DNA of 58,137 nt, taken from JAAXKN01 sp050259615. GTDB taxonomy: Bacteria > Bacteroidota > Ignavibacteria > Ignavibacteriales > SURF-24. The stretch is from NCBI GenBank assembly GCA_050259615.1, contig JBLNAZ010000216.1, positions 1-58,137 on the forward strand, in the 5' to 3' direction. A program made the position numbers and the translations under genes. The notes under the pieces were generated by a model that did not search any database, was not told the origin of the DNA, and was given only the letters and a program-made list of their open reading frames with translations. The first letter of the stretch is position 1, and each line of letters starts with the position of its first letter. This document shows, piece after piece, positions 42,562 through 52,065 of this stretch.

Positions 42562-44661
42562 ATGAAGTGGTTCAATAACCTTAAGATCGGTTCTAAATTA
42601 CTGTTGAGTTTTTCTGCTGTTACGGCTCTTGCCGCTATTATGGGCTTATTTGGAATACTTAATCTTAAACAGGTAGATAAATCCTACAATAAATTGTGGA
42701 AAGAAAATGTAGCACCTATAGTAAAACTGGGTGATCTGCTGCAAAGGTATCAGTTCACAAGGCTTAATACGCTCAAAATTGTTATGACCAATGACCCCGG
42801 GGAGATTTCAAAATACAACGAAACTATTGAAAACGAGCTAAAAACAATTGATGAGGAACTGGAATACTGCAAGAATGCTTTAACCAGCGCAGAAGAAACA
42901 GCAATTTATAATGACGTCGTACAAAAGCGGGATATTTACAGAACATTCCTAAAGGAAGTAATAAAACTGGCGGAAGAAAACAGGGATCAGGAAGCAGAAG
43001 GCATCCTTTTAGGCAATATGTCTGTTGCCGCAAAAGATTACCAGGAGGCAATTGAGAAGTGGATTGCAACCGAAGTAAATAACGGCAATTCTATTTCGTC
43101 ACTGAATTCTGAGCAGTCCAATTCAACTATAACTATAATGCTGATACTGCTCGTAATTGGAGTTGCTGTTTCAGCAGGTCTGGGAATGCTAATTACAAAA
43201 CTCATAAAAACCCCCATCAATAAAATTCTTATAATGGCGCAGGAGATGCAAAAGGGGCACGTTAAGGCAAGGGCAAATCTGGATACAGATGATGAATTAG
43301 GCCAAATGGGGCGCACGCTTGACCAGTTTGTTTCCCAGGTGGATTCAAGTATTGTAGGAGCACTTAACGCCATTGCAAACGGAGAGGTAGGTTTTACGGC
43401 TCCCATGTATGACGATAAAGATGAAATTGCGCCTGTCCTGAATAAAGTTACTTCAACTGTAAGGGGGCTAATTACAGAAGTAAATGACCTGACAACAGCA
43501 GCCATCAATGGAGATCTTGAGAAACGTGGGAATGCAGATGGTTATAAGGGGGGATATAAGCAGATTGTTGCAGGATTCAATTCTACAATTGAGACTATAG
43601 TAAATAATATCCGTCAATACGAGGCTATCATTGATAAGGTTGGACATGGCGACCTTACGGCCAGAATGATTGGCGACTACAGGGGCAACTATTCAAAACT
43701 TCAGAAAAACGCCAACGGGTTTGCCGAATCTCTTGAAACTCTGATTTCCGGAGTTCATGATGCCATTGAGGCAACAGCCAGTGCTGCTTCAGAGATATCC
43801 AGTTCCAGTGAAGAAATGGCATCCGGAAGTCACGAACAGAGCCAGCAGACAACGGAAGTAGCCGGTGCAGTTGAAGAAATGACAAAGACTATTTATGAAA
43901 CTGCCAGGTATTCCAACGAGGCAGCAGAAATGGCAAAGAACTCTACTAAATCGGCTGAAAACGGAGCCCGGAAAATTTTAGATACACAGAAAGGAATGGA
44001 AAAGATAGTTCATTCCACTAAAGAAACCGGCAGAATTATTACAAACCTTGCACTGAAAACTGATCAGATCGGAGAGATTACTCAGGTGATTGATGACATT
44101 GCGGACCAGACAAACCTTTTAGCACTAAACGCTGCAATTGAAGCCGCCAGGGCGGGTGAACAGGGTCGCGGCTTCGCTGTAGTAGCCGATGAGGTCAGGA
44201 AACTTGCCGAACGCACAACAAAAGCAACAAAGGAAATAGCAGATACAATAAAAGCAATTCAAAAAGAGGCCAAGGAAGCAGATCATTCGATGCTGGAAGC
44301 AAAACAGTCGGTTGAAGACGGAATGAAGCTTACAGCCGAAGTATCACAGGTGCTGCACGATATACTTGATGGTGCAAAGAAGACAACCGGCGTTGTATTA
44401 CAGGTAGCAGCAGCAAGTGAGCAGCAGTCGACCACAGCCGAACAGATATCCAAAAATATTGAGGGAATTTCATCCGTTACTCAGCAAAGTGCGGCTGGAA
44501 TAGAACAGATAGCAAGAGCAGCAGAAGATCTGAACAGGCTGACGGTAAACCTTCAGGAAATGATCGGAAGATTCAAGATCAGTCAGAATGATAAAAAACG
44601 AAGCATTGGGGGTTCATTGGAAGTAAAAACTAACGGTTCCCTGGCAAGAAGCAGAAAGTAG
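42562..44661 (+). CDS. methyl-accepting chemotaxis protein
   Basis: 699 residues. Membrane helix 1 (about 11-33), a four-helix-bundle type ligand domain of some 155 residues, helix 2 (about 190-212), then several HAMP-like units (213 to about 400). The long cytoplasmic coiled coil has its hairpin tip D-D-I-A-D-Q-T-N-L-L-A-L-N-A-A-I-E-A-A-R from residue 512. It relays ligand binding to CheA/CheW. Repeated HAMP units are seen in some soluble and membrane receptors. There is no C-terminal pentapeptide for CheR docking. The ligand is unknown. Confidence 0.96.
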   Translation: MKWFNNLKIGSKLLLSFSAVTALAAIMGLFGILNLKQVDKSYNKLWKENVAPIVKLGDLLQRYQFTRLNTLKIVMTNDPGEISKYNETIENELKTIDEELEYCKNALTSAEETAIYNDVVQKRDIYRTFLKEVIKLAEENRDQEAEGILLGNMSVAAKDYQEAIEKWIATEVNNGNSISSLNSEQSNSTITIMLILLVIGVAVSAGLGMLITKLIKTPINKILIMAQEMQKGHVKARANLDTDDELGQMGRTLDQFVSQVDSSIVGALNAIANGEVGFTAPMYDDKDEIAPVLNKVTSTVRGLITEVNDLTTAAINGDLEKRGNADGYKGGYKQIVAGFNSTIETIVNNIRQYEAIIDKVGHGDLTARMIGDYRGNYSKLQKNANGFAESLETLISGVHDAIEATASAASEISSSSEEMASGSHEQSQQTTEVAGAVEEMTKTIYETARYSNEAAEMAKNSTKSAENGARKILDTQKGMEKIVHSTKETGRIITNLALKTDQIGEITQVIDDIADQTNLLALNAAIEAARAGEQGRGFAVVADEVRKLAERTTKATKEIADTIKAIQKEAKEADHSMLEAKQSVEDGMKLTAEVSQVLHDILDGAKKTTGVVLQVAAASEQQSTTAEQISKNIEGISSVTQQSAAGIEQIARAAEDLNRLTVNLQEMIGRFKISQNDKKRSIGGSLEVKTNGSLARSRK

Positions 44662-44698
44662 GCTGATTTCTCAATTTATTCCTTCCAAGAAACTATTT

Positions 44699-44739
44699 CC
44701 CGGAGGACGCAAAATGCCTCCGGGAGATGCTAAAACTCC
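44699..44739 (+). promoter_or_regulatory. GC-rich hairpin with an alternative pairing in the leader of the DUF6448-like gene
   Basis: Perfect 8-base arms CCCGGAGG/CCTCCGGG (44699-44706, 44717-44724). The right arm's GGGAG can instead pair with CTCCC at 44735-44739. No T-run follows, so it is not a plain terminator. It could be the end of the MCP message or a switch ahead of the next gene. Confidence 0.4.
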
Positions 44740-44883
44740 CATACCCATGGAAATTGCACCCTTCTGACTCAAGTCAATTGTTTTCATCTGCAGTAATATT
44801 AATATGAATATATACGACAGCTTAATTATAAGCCGGATAAATTTTGTAAAACTGACTCAATCTAAGCTTAAAAGGAGAATAAG

Positions 44884-45495
44884 ATGAAAAAGTTAAATGT
44901 TCCTGCTGCCAGTTTGTTTATAATATTTTTAATTTTCTATCTTTTACCAGTAAATGTTAATGGACACTGCGACGGCATAAAGGGGCCGGTTGTTACTTCT
45001 GCTAAAAAAGCGCTTGAAACAGGAAATGTGAATTATGCCCTGATTTGGGTTTCACGCGATAATGAGGAAGCAATAAAGACCCTTTTTAACAAGGCTCTGG
45101 AAGTACGAAAACTGAACCAGAATGCCAGGGAGCTGGCAGATATGTACTTCTTTGAAACCCTTGTACGCCTGCACCGTAATGGCGAGGGAGAGCCGTATAA
45201 TGGACTTAAGATGTCAGACAAGGATGTCCCTGCCGTAATTCATGCTGCCGACATGGCAATTGAAACAGGAAAGCAGGATGAACTGCTCCAGTTTTTCAAG
45301 AAGAATCAGGACAAAAAAGCAGTTGCTAACAAGCTAAAAGACGTCCTCTCAAAGAAGGAGTTTGACATAAATAACCTTGCAGATGGCCGCAGCTATGTTA
45401 AATCCTACACTGAATTTATCCACTATGCTGCAGAACTTTCCGGGAGCAAAGAACCCGAAGGACGTGAGAAAAGCCGCCATAATAGTCACAGCTAA
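44884..45495 (+). CDS. DUF6448-like secreted protein with HCD mature N-terminus
   Basis: 203 residues. The signal peptide ends V-N-V-N-G and the mature protein would start H-C-D-G-I-K-G-P-V-V. It is then all-helical (K-K-A-L-E-T-G-N-V-N-Y-A-L-I-W-V, E-L-A-D-M-Y-F-F-E-T-L-V-R-L-H-R-N-G-E-G), the pattern of DUF6448. The H-C-D-x-x-x-G start recalls the nickel hook of Ni superoxide dismutase (H-C-D-L-P-C-G), but the second hook Cys is Lys here. Conserved His residues follow in the helices. Probably periplasmic; metal binding is possible. AAAAGGAG precedes the ATG. A strong terminator follows. Confidence 0.75.
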   Translation: MKKLNVPAASLFIIFLIFYLLPVNVNGHCDGIKGPVVTSAKKALETGNVNYALIWVSRDNEEAIKTLFNKALEVRKLNQNARELADMYFFETLVRLHRNGEGEPYNGLKMSDKDVPAVIHAADMAIETGKQDELLQFFKKNQDKKAVANKLKDVLSKKEFDINNLADGRSYVKSYTEFIHYAAELSGSKEPEGREKSRHNSHS

Positions 45496-45554
45496 TTTAT
45501 TTGCTTTTGAGGGTTTTCAATAACTCCCCTGTCCCAAATATCAGCTTCCGGATT

Positions 45555-45609
45555 AAAGAAAGCCGCATTCTGCGAAAAACATTCGTCCGGGAGCGCGGCT
45601 TTCTTTTTT
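45555..45609 (+). terminator. terminator of the DUF6448-like gene
   Basis: Perfect 12-base arms AAAGAAAGCCGC/GCGGCTTTCTTT followed by six T residues; the loop is 28 bases and itself partly paired. Confidence 0.88.
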
Positions 45610-45758
45610 CAGATGACACTATTTTCTTCTTAGCTGCTCCTGCTGCCTAGCAAATCCCATAAATCCATCAAGTACAGTTAGCGCCAGCATCATTTTGTAA
45701 ATTTTTAAGGTGATGCCAAATATAGTATCTTGATTAATCGTACCATATTTTGTATTTT

Positions 45759-45783
45759 TCGACTATTCAAGTAAAACAGTCGA
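45759..45783. promoter_or_regulatory. candidate TetR operator
   Basis: Inverted repeat TCGACT-N13-AGTCGA ending eight bases before the tetR ATG. Placed where self-repression would act. Confidence 0.5.
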
Positions 45784-45791
45784 AATGAAAT

Positions 45792-46409
45792 ATGAATGAA
45801 ATTTTATCAAAAGAGAAAGAAAAAGAGCAGCAGATCCTGAAGGCAGCAAGGCAGATCTTTGCACGCTACGGATTTTCAAAGACTACAATGGAAGATATAG
45901 CTGAAGGTGTTGAAATGGGGAAAGCATCGATTTATTACTACTTCCCCACCAAAGAAAGTCTCTTCAAGGCTGCCATGGCAGAAGAAAAGGATGAATTTGT
46001 AAGAAAACTTGAGAAAATACTTGAAAAACAGACTTCGGCAGTCGGTAAACTTCATACCTACGTAGAAGAAAGACTGAAATTCTTTCAGGAGCTGGTAAAC
46101 CTGGGGACGCTGACTGTTCATTCATTCCTTGAGAAAAAATCAATTTTCAGGAATCTGTTTGATGAATTCGGGGAGCAGGAGCTTAGGATTATTAGGAATA
46201 TAATCAATGAAGGCAAAGCTTCTGGTGAATTTCAAAAGGATCTTGATGATCGCGTCGCTGAAATCCTGCTTCACGTTCTTCATGGACTGAGGCTAAGGCT
46301 GGTGCGCACTATTGCAGGAGCAAATACTATGGATAACAGGACATACCGTGAACTTCTGCATGAGATGTTGCTGACAATTGACATTTTTATATCAGGGATA
46401 AAGCCATAA
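45792..46409 (+). CDS. TetR/AcrR family regulator of the efflux operon
   Basis: 205 residues. The helix-turn-helix reads A-R-Q-I-F-A-R-Y-G-F-S-K-T-T-M-E-D-I-A and G-K-A-S-I-Y-Y-Y-F-P-T-K-E-S-L-F near residues 14-60. The C-terminal ligand domain is helical and unassigned. It heads the operon of HlyD, MFS and TolC genes and probably represses them and itself until a drug-like ligand binds. A candidate operator lies just upstream. Confidence 0.95.
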   Translation: MNEILSKEKEKEQQILKAARQIFARYGFSKTTMEDIAEGVEMGKASIYYYFPTKESLFKAAMAEEKDEFVRKLEKILEKQTSAVGKLHTYVEERLKFFQELVNLGTLTVHSFLEKKSIFRNLFDEFGEQELRIIRNIINEGKASGEFQKDLDDRVAEILLHVLHGLRLRLVRTIAGANTMDNRTYRELLHEMLLTIDIFISGIKP

Positions 46410-46435
46410 TTTTTAGAACGAAGGAGAATTTAGCA

Positions 46436-47443
46436 TTGGAAGATAATATGCAGCAAGTTAAAGTAAAAAGACACAGACAAAGCATTCATGACGACGCTGA
46501 ACAGGCAGTTGCCTCAACTCCTGTTTATAAAAAAAAGAGAGTATTGATTCCCCTGTTCATTACACTCGTACTGATTGCAGCAGGAATATACTGGTTTATG
46601 GGACAGCAGGGCTATGTATCTACAGATGATGCCTATATAGACGCTAACCGAGCAACCCTAAGTTCAAAGATGCTTGGACGCATAGATTCGCTTACTGTGG
46701 ATGAAGGCGATACGGTAAAAGCTAATGAAAAGCTGGTTATTCTTGACACATCAGACCTTAAAGCACAGGAAAACTCGGCTGCGGCAACAATTAACAATGC
46801 ACAGGAAAGCATTGCACTCTCAAAAGTCAATCTCGAAAGAGCTAAGGACGATTTCCAGAGGGCCAAGTCTCAATACCAGAGCAGCATCATCCCGAAAGAG
46901 CAGTATGATCACGCTGCAAGGGCTGTTGAAGCAGCACAGGCGGAATATAATATTTCAGTTTCCAGGGTCGGGACCGCAAAGGCACAGCTTGGCGTAATTC
47001 AGACAAACCTCATGAACGGGGTTATTGTCTCCCCTATAGATGGCGTAATATCCAAAAGATGGGTTCTGGCTGGAGATGTGGTTCAGCCAGGGCAGCCAAT
47101 TTATTCAATTTATGACACAAAAAATAGCTGGATTACGGCTCAGCTTGAAGAAACAAAGGTTTCAAGCATAAAACCCGGTGACTATGTGGAAATTAACGTT
47201 GATGCATACCCCGATCAGCAGTTCTACGGTAAAGTTATTCAGATAGGCGCTAATACAGCAAGCCAGTTCTCTCTTATTCCGCCCAACAACGCCTCGGGCA
47301 ATTTTACAAAAGTAACACAGCGCGTTCCAGTCAAGATTTCAATTGACGGAAGAACAAAAGATTCAAAGAACCCTACGGGAAAACTTTCTCTTCTTCCCGG
47401 AATGAGCGTTGAGGTAAGAATTAAGGAAGGCGGTGTTAAATAA
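46436..47443 (+). CDS. HlyD/EmrA-type membrane fusion protein
   Basis: 335 residues from TTG at 46436, which has AAGGAG nine bases upstream; the ATG at 46448 lacks good spacing. One membrane helix (about 34-52), then the EmrA start G-Y-V-S-T-D-D-A-Y-I-D-A, a lipoyl half (L-T-V-D-E-G-D-T-V), a coiled-coil hairpin, and the second lipoyl half (V-I-V-S-P-I-D-G-V-I). It links the inner-membrane pump to the TolC channel. Confidence 0.94.
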   Translation: MEDNMQQVKVKRHRQSIHDDAEQAVASTPVYKKKRVLIPLFITLVLIAAGIYWFMGQQGYVSTDDAYIDANRATLSSKMLGRIDSLTVDEGDTVKANEKLVILDTSDLKAQENSAAATINNAQESIALSKVNLERAKDDFQRAKSQYQSSIIPKEQYDHAARAVEAAQAEYNISVSRVGTAKAQLGVIQTNLMNGVIVSPIDGVISKRWVLAGDVVQPGQPIYSIYDTKNSWITAQLEETKVSSIKPGDYVEINVDAYPDQQFYGKVIQIGANTASQFSLIPPNNASGNFTKVTQRVPVKISIDGRTKDSKNPTGKLSLLPGMSVEVRIKEGGVK

Positions 47444-47444
47444 T

Positions 47445-49058
47445 ATGGCTCAGAATCAGCTTAGCCACAGGAAGAGCGGCTTCCTGAAGCTTGATCAGGA
47501 GCATCCTTCTTATAAGTGGTGGGTACTGGCAAATATTATGGTTGGTACTTTCATGGCCGTGCTCGATTCCACGATCGTTAACGTGGGACTGACAAAGATC
47601 ATGACGGCATTCGGAACCGGCGTGGATAAAATTGAATGGGTCCTTACAGCCTACCTCCTGGTCTTTGCTGTTATGCTGCCCACCTCAGGCTGGGTTGCAG
47701 ACCACTTTGGATACAAGAGAACTTATTTCATGGCCTTATTCCTGTTTACTTTCGGATCATTTTTATGCAGTCTTTCCTGGGATGAAAACGCGCTTATTGC
47801 CTTTCGTCTTGTTCAGGGTGCAGGTGCAGGATTTTTGATGCCTGTTGGCATGGCAATCGTAACACGGGAATTTCCGCCTGAAAAAAGAGGTATTGCACTT
47901 GGCTTCTGGGGAATTGCCGCAGCTGCATCTGTATCCTTAGGACCTATGATCGGCGGCTATCTGATTGATAATTACAGCTGGCACTCCATTTTTGACGTAA
48001 ATGTACCGGTTGGAATTCTCGGCATGGCTGCAACTTATATCATTCAGAGAGAATACAAGACTGAACACTCGCGTTCTTTTGACTTCCTGGGGTTTATTTC
48101 AATGACTGTGTTTCTGACATTTCTTCTGCTTGCCCTTTCAAACGGAAATGCATCCTGGAATACGGGAGGATGGACTTCACCTTTTATACTGATATCATTT
48201 GCACTTTCAATCCTAGGTTTTACTGTATTCCTTGCAACCGATCTTACAATAAAACATCCTCTGATTGAGCTGAATCTTTTGAAGGATTTTAATTTCTCGG
48301 TAACAAACGCCATTTTGTTCATTTTTGGCATGGGACTTTTCGGGAGCACATTCCTGCTGCCGCTGTTTCTTGAAAATTCCCTTAATTACACTGCGCTTCA
48401 GGCCGGAATGGTGTTCTTCCCTGTCGGCGTCCTTCAGGCTGTCATGTCTCCTTTATCCGGATTTCTGGCAGATAAGATAAACCCAAAGATCCCGGCCTTT
48501 ATTGGACTTTTGCTTCTGGCAGTCAGCCTGTATCTGAATAATTTTCTTTCGCTCTTTTCAGAGCATGCACAGATAATGCTTCCACTGTACATCAGAGGTC
48601 TTGCAATGGGAATGATGTTTACTCCCTTAAGCACCATTGCACTTGCAGACATGCCAAAACAGAAGATGGCGCAGGCTTCAGGATTATTTAACGTTATCAG
48701 ACAGATTGGAGGAAGCTTTGGTGTTGCCATTTTCGGAACAATGCTCACTCGCAGGATACTTTTCCATACTTCAGCATTCGGTGAATCTGTAAATCAGTAT
48801 TCACCCTCCTTTCAGCAGATACAGTATGGCCTAAGTCACTTTGTGCAGCAGTCCGTAGGAGGAGCAGGAAGCGACGTTGCAATTAGAGCCAAAGTCCTGA
48901 TTGCACAACACGTTGCAAATCAGGCATTTGTTCAGGCAATTGACGATGATTTCCTTCTTGCAACAGGTATAACGCTGCTTTGCCTGATCCCGCTTTTCTT
49001 CCTTAGATATAAAAAGAATAAAGGTAAAAAAGGTGAGCATGCTGTGGCAATGGAATAA
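47445..49058 (+). CDS. EmrB/QacA (DHA2) family drug exporter
   Basis: 537 residues from the ATG at 47445; a GTG at 47433 overlapping the previous stop is also possible. Fourteen membrane helices. F-M-A-V-L-D-S-T-I-V-N-V is the DHA2 helix-1 motif, W-V-L-T-A-Y-L-L-V-F-A-V-M-L-P and G-W-V-A-D-H-F-G-Y-K-R motif A, and R-L-V-Q-G-A-G-A-G motif B. It exports hydrophobic drugs by proton antiport. It works with the fusion protein and TolC encoded beside it. Confidence 0.95.
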   Translation: MAQNQLSHRKSGFLKLDQEHPSYKWWVLANIMVGTFMAVLDSTIVNVGLTKIMTAFGTGVDKIEWVLTAYLLVFAVMLPTSGWVADHFGYKRTYFMALFLFTFGSFLCSLSWDENALIAFRLVQGAGAGFLMPVGMAIVTREFPPEKRGIALGFWGIAAAASVSLGPMIGGYLIDNYSWHSIFDVNVPVGILGMAATYIIQREYKTEHSRSFDFLGFISMTVFLTFLLLALSNGNASWNTGGWTSPFILISFALSILGFTVFLATDLTIKHPLIELNLLKDFNFSVTNAILFIFGMGLFGSTFLLPLFLENSLNYTALQAGMVFFPVGVLQAVMSPLSGFLADKINPKIPAFIGLLLLAVSLYLNNFLSLFSEHAQIMLPLYIRGLAMGMMFTPLSTIALADMPKQKMAQASGLFNVIRQIGGSFGVAIFGTMLTRRILFHTSAFGESVNQYSPSFQQIQYGLSHFVQQSVGGAGSDVAIRAKVLIAQHVANQAFVQAIDDDFLLATGITLLCLIPLFFLRYKKNKGKKGEHAVAME

Positions 49059-49162
49059 AGAAAGCTTAAAAACAGTGAAAAGATAATTAAATTTATAGAC
49101 TTCACCCTGCATATACCTGAATTACTACTTATAGCGGATATTTATAGTTTTAGAGGAAATTG

Positions 49163-50476
49163 ATGAAAAATATACTTTTGGCATTACTTGTAATTTTTGT
49201 TTCTACATATATTACCAATGCGCAGGGTGTTTCTGCGGATTCTATTGATTTAACGAGGGCAATTGAGCTTACCCTGCAGAATCACCCTTCTATTAAACAG
49301 GCTGCAGGCCTGATAGGAACAGCTGAGGCAAGAATTAAACAGCAGAACACATCCTATCAGCCGGAAGTAGAAGCAGATGCTTCTTTTATGAGGATTGGAC
49401 CGGTTGCAACATTTGATCTTCCCGGCGGAGTTTCTGCAAAACTTTATCCTGAAAATAACTACGATGCCCACGTGAGCGGAAGATATTTACTCTATGATTT
49501 CGGACAACGCGATGCCGCACGCAATCTGACGGCTTCCTATAAACTTTCAGCGCAGGATAATCTTGAAGTGGTAAAGACTAACCTTGCATACCAGACTGTA
49601 CAGGCATTTTATTCCTTACTCTTCCTGAAGCAAAGCCTGGTTGTGAAAGACCAGCAGATTGCTGACCTGAACAGCCATCTGCAGGTAACCCAGGCAAAGG
49701 TTTCAAGCGGATCGGCAACTGATTTTGACGTTTCCACTACGGAAGTAAGAGTATCTTCGGCTCAGAACCAGAGAACAGAAATCCAAAACGAAATAAGCAA
49801 GCAGGAAATTATCCTCAAAAGTCTTACAGGGCTACCACACAACGCCCTATTAAACGTTACCGGAAGTTTTAACTATATGCCCGATAATGTTAATGCCGAT
49901 TCACTTATAAATGTTGCAATAAATCAGAGAAGCGAAATAAAACTTGCCCGTGATCTTCAAAATACAGCAGATAAGCAGAAAACTGTAGCCCGAATGTCAG
50001 ACAAGCCTACTGTCAGCTTAAGCGCACAATACGGCCTTAAGAACGGCTATATCCCAAACCTGGATGTCTTAAGAGGCAATTGGATTGCCGGTGTCTTATT
50101 CAGATATCCGGTTTATAACGGCGACCGCTCCCGCTACCTGGAAGAAGAAGCCGAAGCCAACCTACAGTCCTCGCTTGCCCATACAAGCGACGTTGATCTT
50201 GGTATAAGAGCAGAGGTCAGCCGCGCCATTTCTGATATAAATGCTGCCCGGCAGCAGCTGGAAACAGTAAAAATTCAGGTTACACATGCCCAGAGAGCTC
50301 TTAAAAGAGCTGAATTGCAATACAGAGATGGAGTAATTAGTAATCTGGATCTGCTTGACGCCCAGACCGGAATAACTGAAGCACGTCTTTCTGAACTTCA
50401 GATAATCTATAAAAATATTATGAGCCGCTATCTGCTACAAAGAGCAGCCGGAGACAAGCTCTGGAAAATTCAGTAA
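49163..50476 (+). CDS. TolC family outer-membrane efflux channel
   Basis: 437 residues from the ATG at 49163 (GAGGAA upstream). The signal ends Y-I-T-N-A-Q. Two long repeats of coiled-coil helices and strands follow, with L-T-R-A-I-E-L-T-L-Q-N-H-P-S near the start, the A-x-x-x-Y-D-F-G strand (Y-L-L-Y-D-F-G-Q) and the second-half R-A-E-L-Q-Y-R-D-G. It trimerises into the outer-membrane tunnel. Last gene of the tetR operon; a strong terminator follows. Confidence 0.95.
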   Translation: MKNILLALLVIFVSTYITNAQGVSADSIDLTRAIELTLQNHPSIKQAAGLIGTAEARIKQQNTSYQPEVEADASFMRIGPVATFDLPGGVSAKLYPENNYDAHVSGRYLLYDFGQRDAARNLTASYKLSAQDNLEVVKTNLAYQTVQAFYSLLFLKQSLVVKDQQIADLNSHLQVTQAKVSSGSATDFDVSTTEVRVSSAQNQRTEIQNEISKQEIILKSLTGLPHNALLNVTGSFNYMPDNVNADSLINVAINQRSEIKLARDLQNTADKQKTVARMSDKPTVSLSAQYGLKNGYIPNLDVLRGNWIAGVLFRYPVYNGDRSRYLEEEAEANLQSSLAHTSDVDLGIRAEVSRAISDINAARQQLETVKIQVTHAQRALKRAELQYRDGVISNLDLLDAQTGITEARLSELQIIYKNIMSRYLLQRAAGDKLWKIQ

Positions 50477-50504
50477 AGTCTGTACTCACGAAAAACGGTG
50501 CAAT

Positions 50505-50541
50505 ACCCTGAAGGGGAAAATACTAACCCTTCAGGGTTTTT
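50505..50541 (+). terminator. terminator of the efflux operon
   Basis: Perfect 11-base arms ACCCTGAAGGG/CCCTTCAGGGT around an 11-base loop, followed by a run of five T residues (50537-50541). Confidence 0.92.
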
Positions 50542-50660
50542 GCATTTTAAAGGTTTGGTATTCATGCAATTTTTGCAGGAAGAATTTTTCCGCTTTAAGT
50601 CTATACCCAAATTGAAATTAAATACTTAAATTTATACAGCAATACTTAGCTGGAGACGCA

Positions 50661-51938
50661 ATGAAAATCAGAATTTTAGTTTCAGGACTTTTATTATTCT
50701 TTATTTCCGCAGCGGTTCCGCTCAGGGCTGAATCTTACTCCGATCTGAAAAAGCTGTTTGAAAGCAAAAAATACTTTGAACTGAGGGATGCACTGGAGAA
50801 GGAACCTTCGGAAGTTTCCCCAGTAATACTTTTTTTGAAAGGCGCAGTATGTAACAAATTTAACCAGCTGGACAGGTCGATAAGCTATATAAAGAGGTAC
50901 ATCGATAAAACGGGCAATAATTCGAATGCAGAGTACATGACAGAAAGCTACGATATACTTGCAGATAATTATGTTAAATCATATCAGTACAAAAAAGCAG
51001 CCGAAAGTTATCAGGTAATACTGGACAGATTTACTTCTTATCTAGATGAAGCAAAGATTGAGGATATAAAGAATTCAGTAAAGCTCTGGAAGGCATTCAG
51101 TGAGGTACCCCCGCAGTCAGTGGCATTAAACGGCGATACTAAGATAAAGACAGAAAAAGACAAGGTGGGACTGACGAATATTCCGGTGGAGATAAACGGC
51201 GATAAACTGAAGTTCATTTTTGACACAGGGGCCGGAATTTCCTCGATAACAAAGTCCTACGCGCAGATGCTTCATTTCAGAATTATTGAAGATTCCATTG
51301 CAGTAAATGCTTTTACAGGAAATGTGGTTTATGCCTCGCTCGGCATTGCCCCGGTAGTAAAGATCGGTAATGCGGTAATAGAAAATTCAGTATTCCTGGT
51401 ATTTAATGACAGCGATCTTTCAGTCCCATCATTAAATTACCAGTGTAACGGCATAATCGGGTTCCCGGTAATTGAGAGCCTGGGAGAAGTTACGCTTACC
51501 AAAACCGACAGCCTGATTATTCCTGAAAAAACTAATACGCATTTAGTTCAGAATATGTGTCTGGCCGGCCTGTCCCCTGTTATACTCGGGGAATTTAATG
51601 GCAAAAAACTGTCTTTTAACCTGGACACCGGAGCAAAAAACTCAATATTGTACCAGTCATTCTTTCGGAGTTATGAACAAAGCGTAAAAGAAAACTCTGA
51701 AATGCAGACAAAGGAATTGGCAGGAGCCGGTGGCTCCAGAAAGCTGACAATTTACAGGCTTAAGAATTTTAACATAAATATTTCTGGCAGGAATGCAGGG
51801 CTAGACCAGGTAACCGTACTGACTGAAGCACTGGATGAAAATAACCAGTATTTCTACGGAAATCTGGGACAGGATATAATAGGTCAGTTTAACAGGATGA
51901 CTCTTAACTTTGAAACTATGAGTCTGATACTTGAATAG
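50661..51938 (+). CDS. secreted retropepsin-like aspartyl protease with two active-site motifs
   Basis: 425 residues. The signal peptide ends P-L-R-A. Residues 25-145 form TPR-like helices (Y-D-I-L-A-D-N-Y-V-K-S-Y-Q-Y-K-K-A-A-E-S-Y). Two clan-AA domains follow: F-I-F-D-T-G-A-G-I-S with Asp188, and F-N-L-D-T-G-A-K-N-S with Asp322. Each has a matching late G-x-x-G-x-P/D segment (N-G-I-I-G-F-P, G-N-L-G-Q-D). A single-chain pepsin-like pair is thus possible in the periplasm. Standalone gene between two terminators. The substrate is unknown. Confidence 0.85.
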   Translation: MKIRILVSGLLLFFISAAVPLRAESYSDLKKLFESKKYFELRDALEKEPSEVSPVILFLKGAVCNKFNQLDRSISYIKRYIDKTGNNSNAEYMTESYDILADNYVKSYQYKKAAESYQVILDRFTSYLDEAKIEDIKNSVKLWKAFSEVPPQSVALNGDTKIKTEKDKVGLTNIPVEINGDKLKFIFDTGAGISSITKSYAQMLHFRIIEDSIAVNAFTGNVVYASLGIAPVVKIGNAVIENSVFLVFNDSDLSVPSLNYQCNGIIGFPVIESLGEVTLTKTDSLIIPEKTNTHLVQNMCLAGLSPVILGEFNGKKLSFNLDTGAKNSILYQSFFRSYEQSVKENSEMQTKELAGAGGSRKLTIYRLKNFNINISGRNAGLDQVTVLTEALDENNQYFYGNLGQDIIGQFNRMTLNFETMSLILE

Positions 51939-51985
51939 AGCTATTGTCTTAATAACTATCTTCATATTAAACAGATAAAATCAAT

Positions 51986-52016
51986 AAAAAAGCAGAATTA
52001 TTAACTCTGCTTTTTT
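51986..52016. terminator. terminator between the protease and the multispanning gene pair
   Basis: Perfect 11-base arms AAAAAAGCAGA/TCTGCTTTTTT around a nine-base loop; U-runs on both strands make it work for both convergent units. Confidence 0.92.
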
Positions 52017-52065
52017 CCTTTTATAATCACTCGATTTATTCATGTTCCCGCGTAACAAATTAGGT

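Noticed and set aside
44699..44740. Possible c-di-GMP-I (GEMM) riboswitch
   Set aside because: Only the GGACGCAAA...GCCTCCGG half is similar; the required first strand and tetraloop receptor are absent, and the bases are locked in a perfect hairpin.
47433..47444. GTG start for the EmrB-like gene
   Set aside because: Ribosome site would be only two bases away; the ATG at 47445 is at least as good, so the longer start is not preferred.
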